Positions 24,050-34,979 of a DNA stretch of 64,000 nt are shown piece by piece; position 1 is the first letter of the stretch, and every line of letters begins with the position of its first letter. Both the position numbers and the translations under genes were made by a program. The stretch covers positions 73,076,635-73,140,634 of the forward strand of contig OY726569.1 in the NCBI GenBank assembly GCA_963383645.1, read 5' to 3'. The DNA is from Muscardinus avellanarius. Lineage: Eukaryota > Chordata > Mammalia > Rodentia > Gliridae. The notes beneath the pieces are model-generated. The model was not told the DNA's origin. It worked only from the letters and a program-made list of their open reading frames with translations, and made no database searches.

Positions 24050-24378
24050 GAGCTGACCACACACATGGGCTCAGAACGACATCTCACTTAGAGAGAAAAG
24101 CCAAGGGTTGTGGTTAGTGCCCCAGCAGCCCCAGGTGGTTAGAGTTAATATACCTATGTTTTCTGCCAGGTAGTTTTCATCAGTTTCCTCAGGATGTCAG
24201 TGTATGCATAATTAGGAGTATTTAATTATATTATAATTCCCCACAGAGAGATGGAGTAGGGATCGCTGATTTTTACTCTTAATGAAGTAAGTCTCTGGGT
24301 TGCATCTATGCCATAACTCATTCAGAAGTCTGGCTGGCACCACCGCCCCACTGTCACTGCGATAAAAATGAAATCCCA

Positions 24379-24593
24379 GCCAGGGGTGGTAGTGCACGCT
24401 TGTAATCCCAGTACTTGGGAGGCTGAGATAGGAGGATTACAGGTTCAAAGCCAGCCTCAGCAACTTAAAGAGGCCTCTACAACTTAGTGAGACCCTGTTT
24501 CCAAATAAGAAATCAAATCGGGGTAGGAATATAACTTGGAGGTCGAATACCTCTGAGTTCAATCCCCAGTACCAGGAAAAAAAAAAAATAGGT
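24379..24593 (+). mobile_element. B1-dID SINE
   Basis: AAATCCCA at 24371-24378 and 24594-24601 flanks the copy. It has GGTGGTAGTGCACGCTTG, AGCAACTTAAAGAGGCCTC, and an ID half ending CAATCCCCAGTACCAGG before an A tail. Confidence 0.93.
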
Positions 24594-24650
24594 AAATCCC
24601 AAATCTTGCATTGCAACCTTAGAATTTGCAGCTCATTTTTATTTCTTTTT

Positions 24651-24727
24651 TGCAGTGCCAGAATCAAACCCTGAGCTTTGTGCACACTGGGCGAGTGCCG
24701 TAACACTGAGCACCACCTCTAACCCCT
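24651..24727 (-). mobile_element. ID-like monomer fragment
   Basis: CAGTGCCAGAATCAAACCCTG, then GTGCACACTGGGCGAGTGCC and CTGAGCACCACCTCTAACCC, reads as a reversed ID-type unit without a B1 half. It resembles the older ID half at 45529. Confidence 0.55.
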
Positions 24728-24938
24728 CACTATTTTAGCTTTAGGTTCAGACATTTGGATTGCAGGAGAACTATTCTGATTTCACCTCCATCAAGGCTGA
24801 GATTTTTATGCATCCACATAGGCACCCTCCAGTCTGGAAGAGTGAGGACTCCATCCAGCCTTGTAAAAACAAATGAGGTGGTCCTGTGGATCATTTTAAG
24901 TTAGATCCGATCAGCTTAAGTCACTTTTTTGTTGTTGT

Positions 24939-25274
24939 TTATTTCAAGCCTTTTCCTCCTTCCCATATTTCTAGATACTGTTTCCTTTGTCCTCTCAGTC
25001 ATCAACTCTGCCTGATAAGTGTGATCTCCCATGTTGGATGAGGAAACTAAATCCCAATAAATAACTTTTTGGAGCAACACAGCCAAATAGCTAGTTACAA
25101 ACTGGCTTATTTCAAGCCTTTTCCTCCTTCCCATATTTCTAGATACTGTTTCCTTTGTCCTCTCAGTCATCAACTCTGCCTGATAAGTGTGATCTCCCAT
25201 GTTGGATGAGGAAACTAAATCCCAATAAATAACTTTTTGGAGCAACACAGCCAAATAGCTAGTTACAAACTGGC
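24939..25274. repeat. Perfect 168-bp tandem duplication
   Basis: The stretch 24939-25106 is repeated at once as 25107-25274, and I found no mismatch reading the two copies side by side. The end of each unit (GATGAGGAAACT, then CAACACAGCCAAATAGCTAG) looks like an antisense MIR core. Because 168 is a multiple of three, an antisense open frame runs through both copies; this is a by-product and not a gene. Identity implies a very recent duplication or an assembly error. Confidence 0.95.
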
Positions 25275-25850
25275 TCATCAGAATTCCAGTCTTTCCATTT
25301 CACCAGAGACTTTCCCATGGAAAATATGTCCTTACCTACTTCTTAGAAGAATTGACTGTGAGTCTTACTTAAAGCAATATTGAATTTATTTCTTAATCCC
25401 CCTAAATTGATCATGGTGAATTTCTATTAAAAAGCCACAGCACAGAATTTCTCTCTCATAAGGTTCTAACACCATTTCTTTCCATTAGTAGCGATGGTGC
25501 CATAATAAATAGACAGGATTAGAGTGGAAATCACCAATACAGCCTTTACTCGGAGCTCTTTCCAGGAGGAACCAAACTTTTGTTCTGTTTCTGCCCACTT
25601 AAGGCCTCTCCTTTATGGGGCCTTGACCATTGTTTTTATCGTACTATGTTTATCTCAGAATATCTTTGAAACAATAAAATGCAGTGACTAGCGGATGAAA
25701 AATACATATAAAATTGGGGATTATCGGGCTCCAGGGAAATGAACACATAGAGAAAAACCCTAGGAAGAACAGGAACGGGGACTGGTAGAAGATGCATTTG
25801 GAGATAGAGTCCATTTGCTTGGCTCTGCCTGGTGGCTTATCTAGCCTAAA

Positions 25851-26068
25851 ATTCCTCAACTAGAACACTCTTGACATTTTAGGCCAAGTATTTCTTGATT
25901 GTGTACAGCTGGCCTGTGCGTTATTATATGTTCAGCAGCACTCCTGTCTCCTCCCACTGGTGGATGCCACTAGCATCTTCACATTTGTGACAACCAAAAA
26001 TGTCTCGGGGTATTACCACATACCACGTGGAGGTAGAAGGGCAACCGTTCCAGATTGAGAATCACAAA
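25851..26068 (-). mobile_element. MER20 (hAT-Charlie MITE), antisense
   Basis: Reversed MER20 landmarks occur in order: TTGACATTTTAGGCCAAGTA, CTGGCCTGTGCGTTATTATA, TTCAGCAGCACTCCTG, GATGCCACTAGCATCTTC, TGTGACAACCAAAAATGTCT, and an end reading GATTGAGAATCAC. It is nearly full length (about 220 bp family length). Confidence 0.8.
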
Positions 26069-26189
26069 TCTCACTCAAGGTTTTATCTTTGACACCAGCA
26101 CCATGAGATATTTCATGAGAGTGGTTTTCCCAATTTTAACCTCAAAAGTTAGAAACTTACCCTAGACATTCATTATCTGGTACAAATAC

Positions 26190-26290
26190 AAAATATTTGT
26201 TTGTTTATTTGCTCATTCGAAGGGCAACTATTGTAGGTGACACTGTGTCAGGCATTCTGCTAAGGTCAGGACACCTAGGAACAAGTGAAA
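26190..26290 (-). mobile_element. L2 3'-end fragment, antisense
   Basis: TTTGCTCATTCGAAGGGCAA, CTGTGTCAGGCATTCTGCTA and GACACCTAGGAACAAGTG follow the reversed L2 end. Confidence 0.45.
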
Positions 26291-26323
26291 AGCAAAAATA
26301 AATAAACACACAAACGGATAAAC

Positions 26324-26518
26324 CCAGCATGATGGTGTGCACCTGTAATCCCAGTACTTGGGAGGCTGAGACAGGAAGATTGCAGGTTTGAAGCTAGACT
26401 TAGCAACTTAGTTAGGCTTTTTCAGTAATAACTCAGCAAGCCTCTGTTTCCAAATAAAAAATAAAAAGGGTTAGGGATATATCTCAGAGGTAGAATGCCC
26501 CTGGGTCCAATTCTCCGC

Positions 26519-26519
<1 letters not shown>
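26324..26519 (+). mobile_element. B1-dID SINE with (CA)n tail
   Basis: CCAGCATGATGGTGTGCACC opens it. The ID half (GGGTTAGGGATATATCTCAG) ends in CAATTCTCCGCAA, then (CA)17. Confidence 0.9.

Positions 26520-26554
<35 letters not shown>
26520..26554. repeat. (CA)n at a SINE tail
   Basis: A pure (CA)17 run that directly continues the ID half of the B1-dID at 26324. Confidence 0.97.
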
Positions 26555-26555
<1 letters not shown>

Positions 26556-27730
26556 CATAAATAAGTAAATAAATATTAGAACAGTACCACATGGCTTTTT
26601 CTGGCCCAACTGGGCCCCGCCCCCAGAGTCAGATCACTATACTTGATGATACCACACGGCCTTATATTCATTGTATTCCTTTAGTCTATTCTGATATCTT
26701 TAGTTTATTCTGGTATTCTGATTTTTTTTCTAGATAAGAAATCACAACTGGAAAAATAAGATAATATTTTTACTTTCCTCTTAACTTCTTCTACTAGAAG
26801 GAGCCGATGTCTCTCATAACCTGGTGCTAATTCCGTCAGTATTTCACCATGTGTGAAGTGATTTTGTTGCCCCTCCTGGCTGGTGGGGGCGCGCTGCCTC
26901 TGTTATCAACCCAGGGGTGCTGTATGGCATCCCGTAGTGCCCAGGACAACCCTACACTCAAGGCTTGTCCACCCCACGTGCAGACAGTGCGGAGGGGGCA
27001 GCACTGAGGTGTGTAACACAGATACACACACAGGGGAGACGGAGCAGAACTCGATACTCACCACCGATCAGTGCCACTTCTTCAGGGTACCCCCCCTCTT
27101 TTAAGAAGGAGGTTGTGATTAATGGCTTCCCATGAAAGGCAGCTGACCCTTGAGTGTGTTCATTCCTATCTGCGGTGAGTGACAAAATTCATAATAAAAC
27201 CCTGCATCTAAGTCTGTTCCACTGGATTCTCCCAGAGTCTGACTCTTGGTACCCACTGTCCTGGGTCTTCACCGGGATACTGCTGTTCCTCATCATCAGA
27301 CAGAGGATCAGTGTAGAATATTTCCCTGGACCTCATTTGGTTGAAAGTTGACCCTACCCCTTAATAAGCTAGTTGTAAATTGTTTTGAATTGATCACTTT
27401 CAACTCTGTCAAAACCACGGTCCCACTCTAAGAAGACAGAAGAGAGCAGGTGGCTCCTGAGAGGGTAGCTGGGGAGGGAAGTCGCAGGGAGTGTGGGGAG
27501 GACACTTTCTGCTCACAACTTCATTGTCCATGCCCCTATTTAGTTACATGTTCTGCTGAATAATTCAGTGGCCACTTTAGTTTCTTGCGATGAGTCAGCT
27601 CTTCACTTTGCAAAGCAAAATCCATTTGCATCAATGAAGTTGAACCTAATTTTTACAAATATCTTATTCCTGTATTATCTGTATTGTAAAAATAATTTAT
27701 TTTCTGTATTATCCATTTTTTCTTAAAGAG
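26555..27730. other. Unique-looking DNA with an octamer/AP-1 patch
   Basis: No gene is seen. TGAGTCAG (27592) and an octamer-type ATTTGCAT (27631) lie within 50 bases of each other in a conserved-looking AT-rich stretch. Confidence 0.45.
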
Positions 27731-27822
27731 AGAAGTAAGAGAGAGAAGGAGACAGAGAAAAAGAGAGAGAGAGAGAAAGAGAGAGAGAGTGTGTGTGTGC
27801 GTGTGTGTATGTGTGTGTGTTT
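27731..27822. repeat. (GA)n then (GT)n compound microsatellite
   Basis: A purine tract with several GAGAGA runs (27731-27789) passes into GTGTGTGTGTGCGTGTGTGT and ends at the tail of a reversed SINE. Confidence 0.95.
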
Positions 27823-28014
27823 ACTGGACATTGAACTCAAAGATGGTCTACTTCCAGGCCACACCCCCAACCTTATTTTTATTTTTTGTTTTGAAATAGG
27901 ATCTCACTAAGTGGCTAAGGGTCTTGCTAAATTGCTGAGGCTGATCTCGAACTGCAGTCCTCCTATCTCAGCCTCCCAAGTACTGGAATTACAGGAACGA
28001 GCCACCATGCCTGC
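27823..28014 (-). mobile_element. B1-dID SINE next to a (GA)n(GT)n tract
   Basis: ACTGGACATTGAACTCAAAG, GATCTCACTAAGTGGCTAAGG and GAGCCACCATGCCTGCT give reversed ID and B1 halves. The (GT)n tract abuts the tail side. Confidence 0.88.
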
Positions 28015-29403
28015 TGAACTTAATTGTTTAACTTTCGAGGTTATTATAAAAATGAACCAATATTCAAGAGTACAAAGTGGGATTTTCCCAAGTGGCCGGG
28101 TCCTGACTGGCCTCTGGGCCAGGTGAGACACTCCTGGCATCTGGCGGGGTAATGCCACCTGGAAGCAATGACCACGGGAGTGGGGGTACCTAAGTGAGGC
28201 CCAGGGTGGTAGACAACTTGGAAAGCAGACATTTGCCTCCCCAAGTGCAGTGTTGACAAGCCTGGTCCAAGTGTGCTGCGTGTCACGCTCCCTGACCCTG
28301 CTCCCTCTCCTTGCTGCCCGGGAAGGAAACTCTTCCCCAATCCATAGCTCTGACTCAAGGAAACTTGTTTTAGGGTCAGAATCCCCAAGTTGCAAGTGAA
28401 ATGCCCTTTTAGCATTCTTGTATACATTATTCACCTTTCAAGGAAATGTTCCAAGGAATTACATCTCAAACGATAAGAATTCCAAAAAAATCACTTTGCT
28501 TTCCCTCCATAAGCAGAAGTCAGCGCCTCTCCAGAGCCGCCTGCCAGGCCTCCTCCCACCCCGCCCCCACTGTAGAAGAAGGTGGTGTTTAGAGAGTGGG
28601 GTTGTAGCTGCTTTTCCTGTGGCAGGGTTACTCTGTGGCCTTGACCTTCTGGGATGGGCGGAAGGGGCTGGGCTGAGTTGATAGCAGGGAGCAGAGGAGA
28701 AGCTGTGGTAGCCTCTGCAAACAGAGATGGGCGAGTTAAGTTACTCAACTGCCATCTGTCTCTGTTTTGCTAACTCATTAGCTGGACACCACATTGTGTT
28801 AATCCCCACTTCCCCTGGCCATGAGCTTGATCCAGTCTCCAGGGAACAGTGGGGCTGCTCAGCCCGCCTCTCCGTCAGCTGGGCCGCAGTCCTCTGCGCC
28901 AGACAGCAGGCCCACCCTGCCACCCTCCCCTGCGTGTCCTGTCAAGGTGGGGAGCCTCGAGGTCCTTGCTGCTTCTCCCAAAGGTTTTTCCAGGCAACGT
29001 GGTAGAATTTGGCCTTTCACTAGCACCCCCAGCGAGGCAATTAGCAACTTCAGGGTAACCGTCTTAGAAGTTTGATAGCTTGTGTACTACATGCCAAATG
29101 CTGTCTGTGTCTCAGAAGAGCCTGTCCTGCAGCTAAGAAAACAAGTAAGGTCTAATTTGTTCCCCAGGACTATACCCAGACTTCTGGTCCTAATCTAGCA
29201 TTGAGAGCATCCAATTAATTCTGAGCATGATTGTTCAGAAATGTCATTGTCTCTTCTGATGAACTTCCTGGAATACACAAACTATTCCTATTAACTTATT
29301 TTGACCTCTGTGGTCCTCAGTTTTCTCAACTGTGGAAGTGTGTTTAGTGAGAAGGAATGGATATTCCGTAAAGTCTTTTCTAACTTTAAAAGCATAATAA
29401 TAT
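28015..29403. other. Unique-looking DNA, GC-richer patch
   Basis: 28500-29000 is GC-richer with open frames in several phases and on both strands, none with a recognisable domain. Confidence 0.5.
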
Positions 29404-29590
29404 AGCCGGGTGTGGTGGCCCATGCCTATAATCCCAGTACTTGGGAGGCTGAGACTGGAGGATCGCAGGTTCGCTGCAAACCTCAGCAACTTAGGCCCTC
29501 TCCAACTTAGTGAGACCCTGTTCCAAAATAAAGAATAAAATAGGGCTGGGGATATAGCTTGAAGGCAGAATGCCTCTGGGTTCAATTCTC

Positions 29591-29594
<4 letters not shown>
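29404..29594 (+). mobile_element. B1-dID SINE with (CA)n tail
   Basis: TAGCCGGGTGTGGTGGCCCA opens the B1 half. GGCTGGGGATATAGCTTG begins the ID half, which ends CAATTCTCAGTAA and continues as (CA)17. Confidence 0.92.

Positions 29595-29629
<35 letters not shown>
29595..29629. repeat. (CA)n at a SINE tail
   Basis: A pure (AC)17 run continuing the B1-dID at 29404. Confidence 0.97.
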
Positions 29630-29631
<2 letters not shown>

Positions 29632-29654
29632 GAAATTTTGCTGCATATATTGAG

Positions 29655-29880
29655 GTCTGTTGATATTTATGTGCGTGCCACAAACTGCTCTAGGTATTTA
29701 ACATATATGACCTCTCCTACTGGTATCTAGGGATTAGATGCCATCAATATCTCTGATTTACAGATGAACATACTGAAGCACAAAAAGGTTAGGTCATTAG
29801 TCCAAAGACAAACAGCTTATAAGTGGCAGGGCCAGAATTGGAACCTGAGGTTGGCTCCAGGCTTAGGCTGTTGTGTCACC
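29655..29880 (-). mobile_element. MIR relic, near full length
   Basis: TGCTCTAGGTATTTAACATA, GATTTACAGATGAACATACT, TAAGTGGCAGGGCCAGAATT and GGCTTAGGCTGTTGTG are in reversed MIR order. Confidence 0.8.
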
Positions 29881-31439
29881 TAAGGTACCTCTCAACTGCT
29901 CTGTCACTGTTTCCCTGAGGTCCTTTCCAAAGTTTGCCGGTTCTCAGATGTGACCTCATCAACAGTCAGGGCAGTATCCTTTGGAGGTGGTGATTGTTGC
30001 CTCCTTTATAAATGGCATTTTGAGATAAAAGCAGGAACTTACAAAGGCCACACACAGCTACTAGCGGGACTCAGGAATCCTGCCTTCGGCCCGAGGTCTC
30101 CATCTGCTAAGTGTCTCTTCCACTCAGAGTTAGGATGAGCAGAAAACTCAAATATTAGAGGTTAAGTATTCTTGGACGTGATTAACCCTTTAGACCAGGG
30201 CAAATCATGAACTGTCTGCAGTCTGGCTTCAGAGACAGTTGGGCTAAATTCTCCACTTTAACACTGAATGATCTGTGCAAGATGGAGTGCCGTTTCCAAG
30301 CCTCTGACTCATACACATGTAGCACTAGCACAGCAGCCTCCGTTCCTCTCTTGGTTGGAAGATGCCCACTGGCTATCTTAAACCTCTCTGGATGGCAGGA
30401 GTTGCAACGAATTCTGCAAATTTTCTCCCACATTCAGCACACACAAGGCCCATTCCGGATTCTTCACAGTAGGAGATGAAGCAGAGGTTGCGTTTTCTTG
30501 TCCTTTTTGTCTCCGCCTTCAGGCTGCAATCTAGGATGCTCAAAGACTGGAGACTGGCTTGTGACATGGAAAAAATAGAATTGAGAGGAAAGCATTCGTT
30601 CGTTGACATTTTTCCTGTCGACCTGGACCTACCAGAGGGGGATGAACAAAATACCAAACTTAGATATGGCATTTAATCACCAAAGGATTTGGGGTTTGAT
30701 ATCAGGGATGGCTGCTACTTTTTTCTTGGCCAGTTTAAACCACTGGCCCATTTCTCCTCAAACTCCAGTTCCATGTTTAACTAAAGACACGTAGAAATAA
30801 ATGTGTGTTGGCAAGAAGGCAAGCCCTGAGATGAAGCAGGAGGTGTGCTGGCTGATAGAAAGGCTGTTATTTTAATTTCTTTTACATTGCAGCAGTCTCA
30901 GATGGATAGTATCCAGGTAACTTGTAGTGCCTGCACCTTATTAAACTCCTGTTTGATTCAGAATTTACAGCTAAAATGCACCTGGAATTCTTCAAGTTGG
31001 GACTAGACTTTGGTTCATTTGCTCACAAAAGGGATGGACAAATTGATTGTGTAACCCACGGCAAATGACACAAAAACCTTCAAAGTAAAAAAAGGAGGCA
31101 TATTTTAGTTAATGCTTTCATTTCTTAATTTATAAATTCAACAATGCCGACACCGCATCTACCATTTGACAGCCATTGTGCCTCTAAAGCAGGATGCACC
31201 CGTGGGCATGCTTTCTCTTTATCGCTTTTTATTGCATGTGACAGCAACCGTGCTCAGAGGAGCTGAAGCAGAAAGTGAAATTATCACAAGGATACTGGCA
31301 TCTCTATAGAAATGAAAGATTGAAATGTAGCTTACCGCAGGAGCAGATGGGCCCAGTATTAAATACCACTGACTTTACCTCTCTGTCACTTTCTGTCTCA
31401 CACACCACAACCAAATGGAGGCCTTGCACTGTGGATACA
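29881..31439. other. Unique-looking DNA, no gene seen
   Basis: Open frames at 30182-30676 overlap on both strands. The antisense one has a single CAECGRKF-like patch but no zinc-finger repeat. Confidence 0.5.
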
Positions 31440-31710
31440 GTAGCCACCAGCCACAGTTGCTGCTGAGCACCTAAAATGTGTCATAGCCATAATACACACT
31501 GGATTTCAAAGACACTATGGGGGGCAATGCAAATTATAATTTTTCATATTGACTGCATGTTGAAATGGTAATTTGGGAGGCACATTGTGCTTACTAAAAT
31601 ATATTATTGACATTTATTTCACCTTTTTTTTTCTTTCATGTGGCTACCAGGAAAATTTTAAATTACGTGTGTGGCTTGCATTCTATTTCTTTTGGACAGC
31701 GATGTTCTTC
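31440..31710 (+). mobile_element. Old mammal-wide interspersed repeat, family not named
   Basis: AGCCACAGTTGCTGCTGAGCACC, ATAATACACACTGGATTTC, TTCATATTGACTGCATGTTG, AAAATATATTATTGACATTT, GTGGCTACCAGGAAAATTTT and a final TTTTGGACAGCGATG form a pattern I know from many mammalian loci ('gtggctactgagcac... ttggacagcgctg'). I think it is a DNA-transposon relic but cannot assign the family. Confidence 0.5.
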
Positions 31711-31888
31711 TAGATGGCTTTACCAGACTTCTACGGCACCAAAAATCTCCCCACGCCTTAGTTAGCCTGACTTAGCTGAGAAGACTGAAGGGACAATCAG
31801 AGACTCATATCACCAATTCCTTTTTTACCATGCATAGTAACTTCTGCTTAAACTGGAGCTCCTCTCTCCTCCCTCCCTTTTTCCTTCC

Positions 31889-32090
31889 TTTTTTTTTTTG
31901 TAGTACAGGGGATCCAACCCAGGGGTACCTTTGAGCTACACCTCCAGCCCTATTTTTATTTCTTATTTTGAAACAGGGCCTCACTAAGTTTTGGAGGGAC
32001 TTGCTAAGTTTCTGAAGCTGACTGCAAACCTGCAATCCTCCTGTCTCAGTCTCCCAGATACTGGGATTACAGATGTGTACCACCACATGT
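31889..32090 (-). mobile_element. B1-dID SINE
   Basis: A T-run leads into GTAGTACAGGGGATCCAACC. The reversed B1 half ends GTGTACCACCACATG. Confidence 0.9.
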
Positions 32091-32117
32091 TACTTGGTTT
32101 CTTCTTTTTGAAAGTGG

Positions 32118-32235
32118 ATTGATATATCCACATGCCTCAAAAGTACTTATTGAGCCCCTATTCTGTGAAAGTGTTGCATTAGGCATTGAAGATAAAAGGT
32201 CCCCACTTTCAGTTTCCCTTTCAGCAGATTCACCT
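32118..32235 (-). mobile_element. L2 3'-end fragment, antisense
   Basis: AAGTACTTATTGAGCCCCTA, TTGCATTAGGCATTGAAGAT and AAAAGGTCCCCACTTTC are the reversed L2 end. Confidence 0.6.
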
Positions 32236-32690
32236 CCTTGTTTTCACAAATGTAGGGTCATGATAGGAAGTGTATCTCCCAGCAGGGCTGTATGTGCTCC
32301 AGGCTGATTCACCAGCCCCTCTGGTGAGCTAGAATTGAATGAAAGCTTGGGTTTTCAGAGTCACCATTAAGCTTGTGCTGTCAGAGGAGACGTGAAGGAT
32401 GCTGATCTTCACGAGTCAGGGCCCTCGTGACAGTGACGTGCCTTTAAGCTTCTCCCCCTGCTTCTCTGGAGCCCATCCCACAGCCCCTTTCTCAGATGTC
32501 GGTCTGTGGAGGTGTGGGTGTCTCCACCTTGTCATTGCCACCACCCAAGGGAGATAGGTGTACAGCTGAAAGTGTAGTTTGAAATCTCTCTCCTCTGCCC
32601 CCAAAGAACAGCCATTCCTCTAGACTTCTGACAAAATATGTGAAGAAGCTACTGGGATAAGTATTTAAGTAACCTTTAAAATGAAGTATA

Positions 32691-32983
32691 GCCGCCATGG
32701 TGGCACACGCTTGTAATCCCCGCACTTGGGAGGTGGAGACAAGAGGATCACACAGGTTCGAAGCCAGCCACGCTGGCTTAAGAGACCCTGTTTCCAAATA
32801 AAAATATATAAAAAAATAGGTTTGGGAGTGTAGCCCGGAGGTAGAAGGGCTTCCAGGAACCCCAGTACCACCAAAAATAAAAAATAAAAAAATAAAAAAA
32901 TAAAACAGGGCTGAGGGTATAGCTTGGAGATAGAATGCCCCTGGGTTCAATCCCCAGTTCCACACCTCCCCCCAAAAAAGTAC
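32691..32983 (+). mobile_element. B1-dID SINE with an extra ID unit (B1-ID-ID)
   Basis: The B1 half starts GCCGCCATGGTGGCACACGC. A first ID unit (GGTTTGGGAGTGTAGCCCGG to CCCAGTACCACC) is followed by an (AAAAAAT)n spacer, then a second ID unit (GGGCTGAGGGTATAGCTTGG, ending CAATCCCCAGTTCCAC, about 32905-32965). The two ID units are of different subtypes. Confidence 0.85.
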
Positions 32984-32999
32984 CCTATAAAAAAAGCAT

Positions 33000-33250
33000 A
33001 TGCATTGTAAGTGTACAGCTCCACAAACTTTCTCAGCAAATGCACATGGACAGCCAACACCCAGACTTCTGTCATTACCCCGTCCTCCACCTCTACCTCT
33101 CTACTCTCGTCCCCAAAGTAGATAGCTGCTCTCTGGACTCCACAACCATGGATTAGATTGCCTGTTTTTGAATTTTATATAAATGGAATCATATACCAGG
33201 TTTTTTCTTAGGTAATGGTTCTTGTGTTCAACATTAAGTTAATGAAGTTT
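33000..33250 (-). mobile_element. L1M fragment, antisense
   Basis: The stretch reads as reversed L1M: GTAAGTGTACAGCTCCACAAA, a C-rich middle with CCCCGTCCTCCACC, then TTTTATATAAATGGAATCAT and TTCAACATTAAGTTAATG. The order matches the antisense 3' region of old L1 copies. Confidence 0.65.
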
Positions 33251-33564
33251 ATCTATATTACTTTATTTACAAATAGAATAAAAGCTAGCCAAAAAAGGAA
33301 AAAAAAATGTAATCCATCAAAGTAAGATAATATAAATATCAGTGTTTGTAATTCTAGCCACTTTTCTATATATATAAACATATGTGTAAGTTTGATTCCC
33401 CACCCCACCCCCAAATTAGGCCATAGCCGGGTGTGGTTACACACACCAATAATCCCAGTACTTGGGAGGCTGAGACAGGAGGATCACAGGCTGGAGGATA
33501 GCCTTGGCAATGTAGCAAGACTCTCTGCAACTTAGCAAGACCCTATTTCAAAACAAAAAAGAAA

Positions 33565-33821
33565 GCCGGGCGTGGTGGCACACACTTGTAATCCCAGCAT
33601 TGGGGAGGCAGGCTGAGACAGGAGGATCAAGGTTCGCGGACGGCCTCAGCTACTTAGTGAGGCCCTCCGCGACTTAGTGAGACCCTGTTTCAAAAATAAA
33701 GAATAAAAAATAGGGCAGAGGGTGTAGCTCGGAGGTCAAATGCCCTGGGTTCCATCCCCAGACCAGCCAAAAAAAGAAAAGAAAAGAAAAGAAAAGAAGA
33801 GAAAAGAAGAGAAAAGAAAAG
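33565..33821 (+). mobile_element. B1-dID SINE, inner copy, 'ATTCGGGAGG'-related
   Basis: GCCGGGCGTGGTGGCACACA, GGCCCTCCGCGACTTAGTG, AATAAAGAATAAAAAATAGG and CATCCCCAGACCAGCC mark a full copy. It landed in the A-rich linker of the outer copy. Its tail has grown into (AAAAG)n. Confidence 0.92.
33774..33821. repeat. (AAAAG)n at a SINE tail
   Basis: About nine GAAAA or GAAGA units form the tail of the inner SINE at 33565. Confidence 0.93.
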
Positions 33822-34979
33822 AGATTGAGGGTGTAGCTAGGAGTAGAATACGCGGGGTGCAGTCCTCAGGACCATTATGCATAATGTAACTCTACTCTGT
33901 GTTTTGCTTTTGTGCTTTTGTTCAGACATAGCAGTGTGTTCTAAGTGTCAGCCATCTTGAGACGGCATTCAGAGTTGAACTGAAAGGTAATATAGAAGAG
34001 TGAAATTTCCTTTATAAAAAGTCCAGAACACAGATCAGCATTGATATCAATCATTTGGCAGATCTAGATTTAGTTCATCCTGGTCAGGCTTCCAGAAGAT
34101 TTCCAAATAAAGGCAGTGAGCAAATGAGCACTGAACTGCTAGGTAAATCCGATGCTCAAGACCACGCTGAGCCTCTCATTCCTCAATGAATCGTCTGGGT
34201 TTTTCTCCACTATTTTAGACCCAGTTATTCTGCTAATGTGTAACAGATTAGGAAGTAGATAATTCTGAGAGTGACTTGTTGGGATGTCTGTCAAGTCCTG
34301 GCTTATTCTATAACCCAAGACGAGTCCATAAAATGTTCTTATTTCTCAGGTGGAGAGCCTCATCTCACATCTGTTTGAGATCATAAGAAATAATACTTAC
34401 ATAACATTTTGGAGTCCTTGAATGAAAAGTTTCTTGGAGTTGCTGACTGTTCTTAAAATTTCCTCAACTAACATTGTGGAAATACATTGTTAATGGATAC
34501 AGTTGCTGAGCTGGGATATTAACTAGATTGCACATCTTGGGTAGTGGAAAAATCTCAGCTTTGAAATTCTGGTCATTTCTTTTAAAAGCTACCCATATAT
34601 TTACTTACTAGATATTCACACTCAACCTCGCCTGTTATAGTTTTGATTTACTTGCTAAGTCTTCACATTTGGGGTTTTCAAAGATCTTCACCCATTTTGG
34701 ATTGTATCAATTGGCATGTACTAGTAGATTGTTTCCCTGAGGTCACCTGGAACACTAGAATTCTGAATTTAACTCTGTCCTGCAGGGATGGGAGAGCCAA
34801 ATGTTCCTCTTGGCCAGTAAAACTTGAATTCAGGACCTGAGACTCCTTATACACTGGTGGTCTGGGACCCCTGGAGACTAGTATTGGCTGAAATGTAGAA
34901 GGTAAAGAATATTCCATAGCAGGAAAAGTGCTGGAGCCAGTCTCTGCAGAGGTGCAGCAGTCATAGGGCATCTCAGAGA

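Larger units (their letters stand above)
33426..33873 (+). mobile_element. B1-dID SINE, outer copy of a nested pair
   Basis: Its B1 half (GCCGGGTGTGGTTACACACA) runs to about 33564. Its ID half returns at 33822 (GATTGAGGGTGTAGCTAGG, ending CAGTCCTCAGGACC). Between them lies a younger copy in the same orientation. Confidence 0.88.

Noticed and set aside
24916..25278. 120-codon antisense frame with an internal protein repeat
   Set aside because: The protein repeat is only the 168-bp DNA duplication read in frame, over a MIR-like core.
30373..30672. Antisense frame with a CAECGRKF-like patch, suggesting a C2H2 zinc finger
   Set aside because: There is only half of one finger, with no spaced histidines and no neighbouring fingers or linkers.
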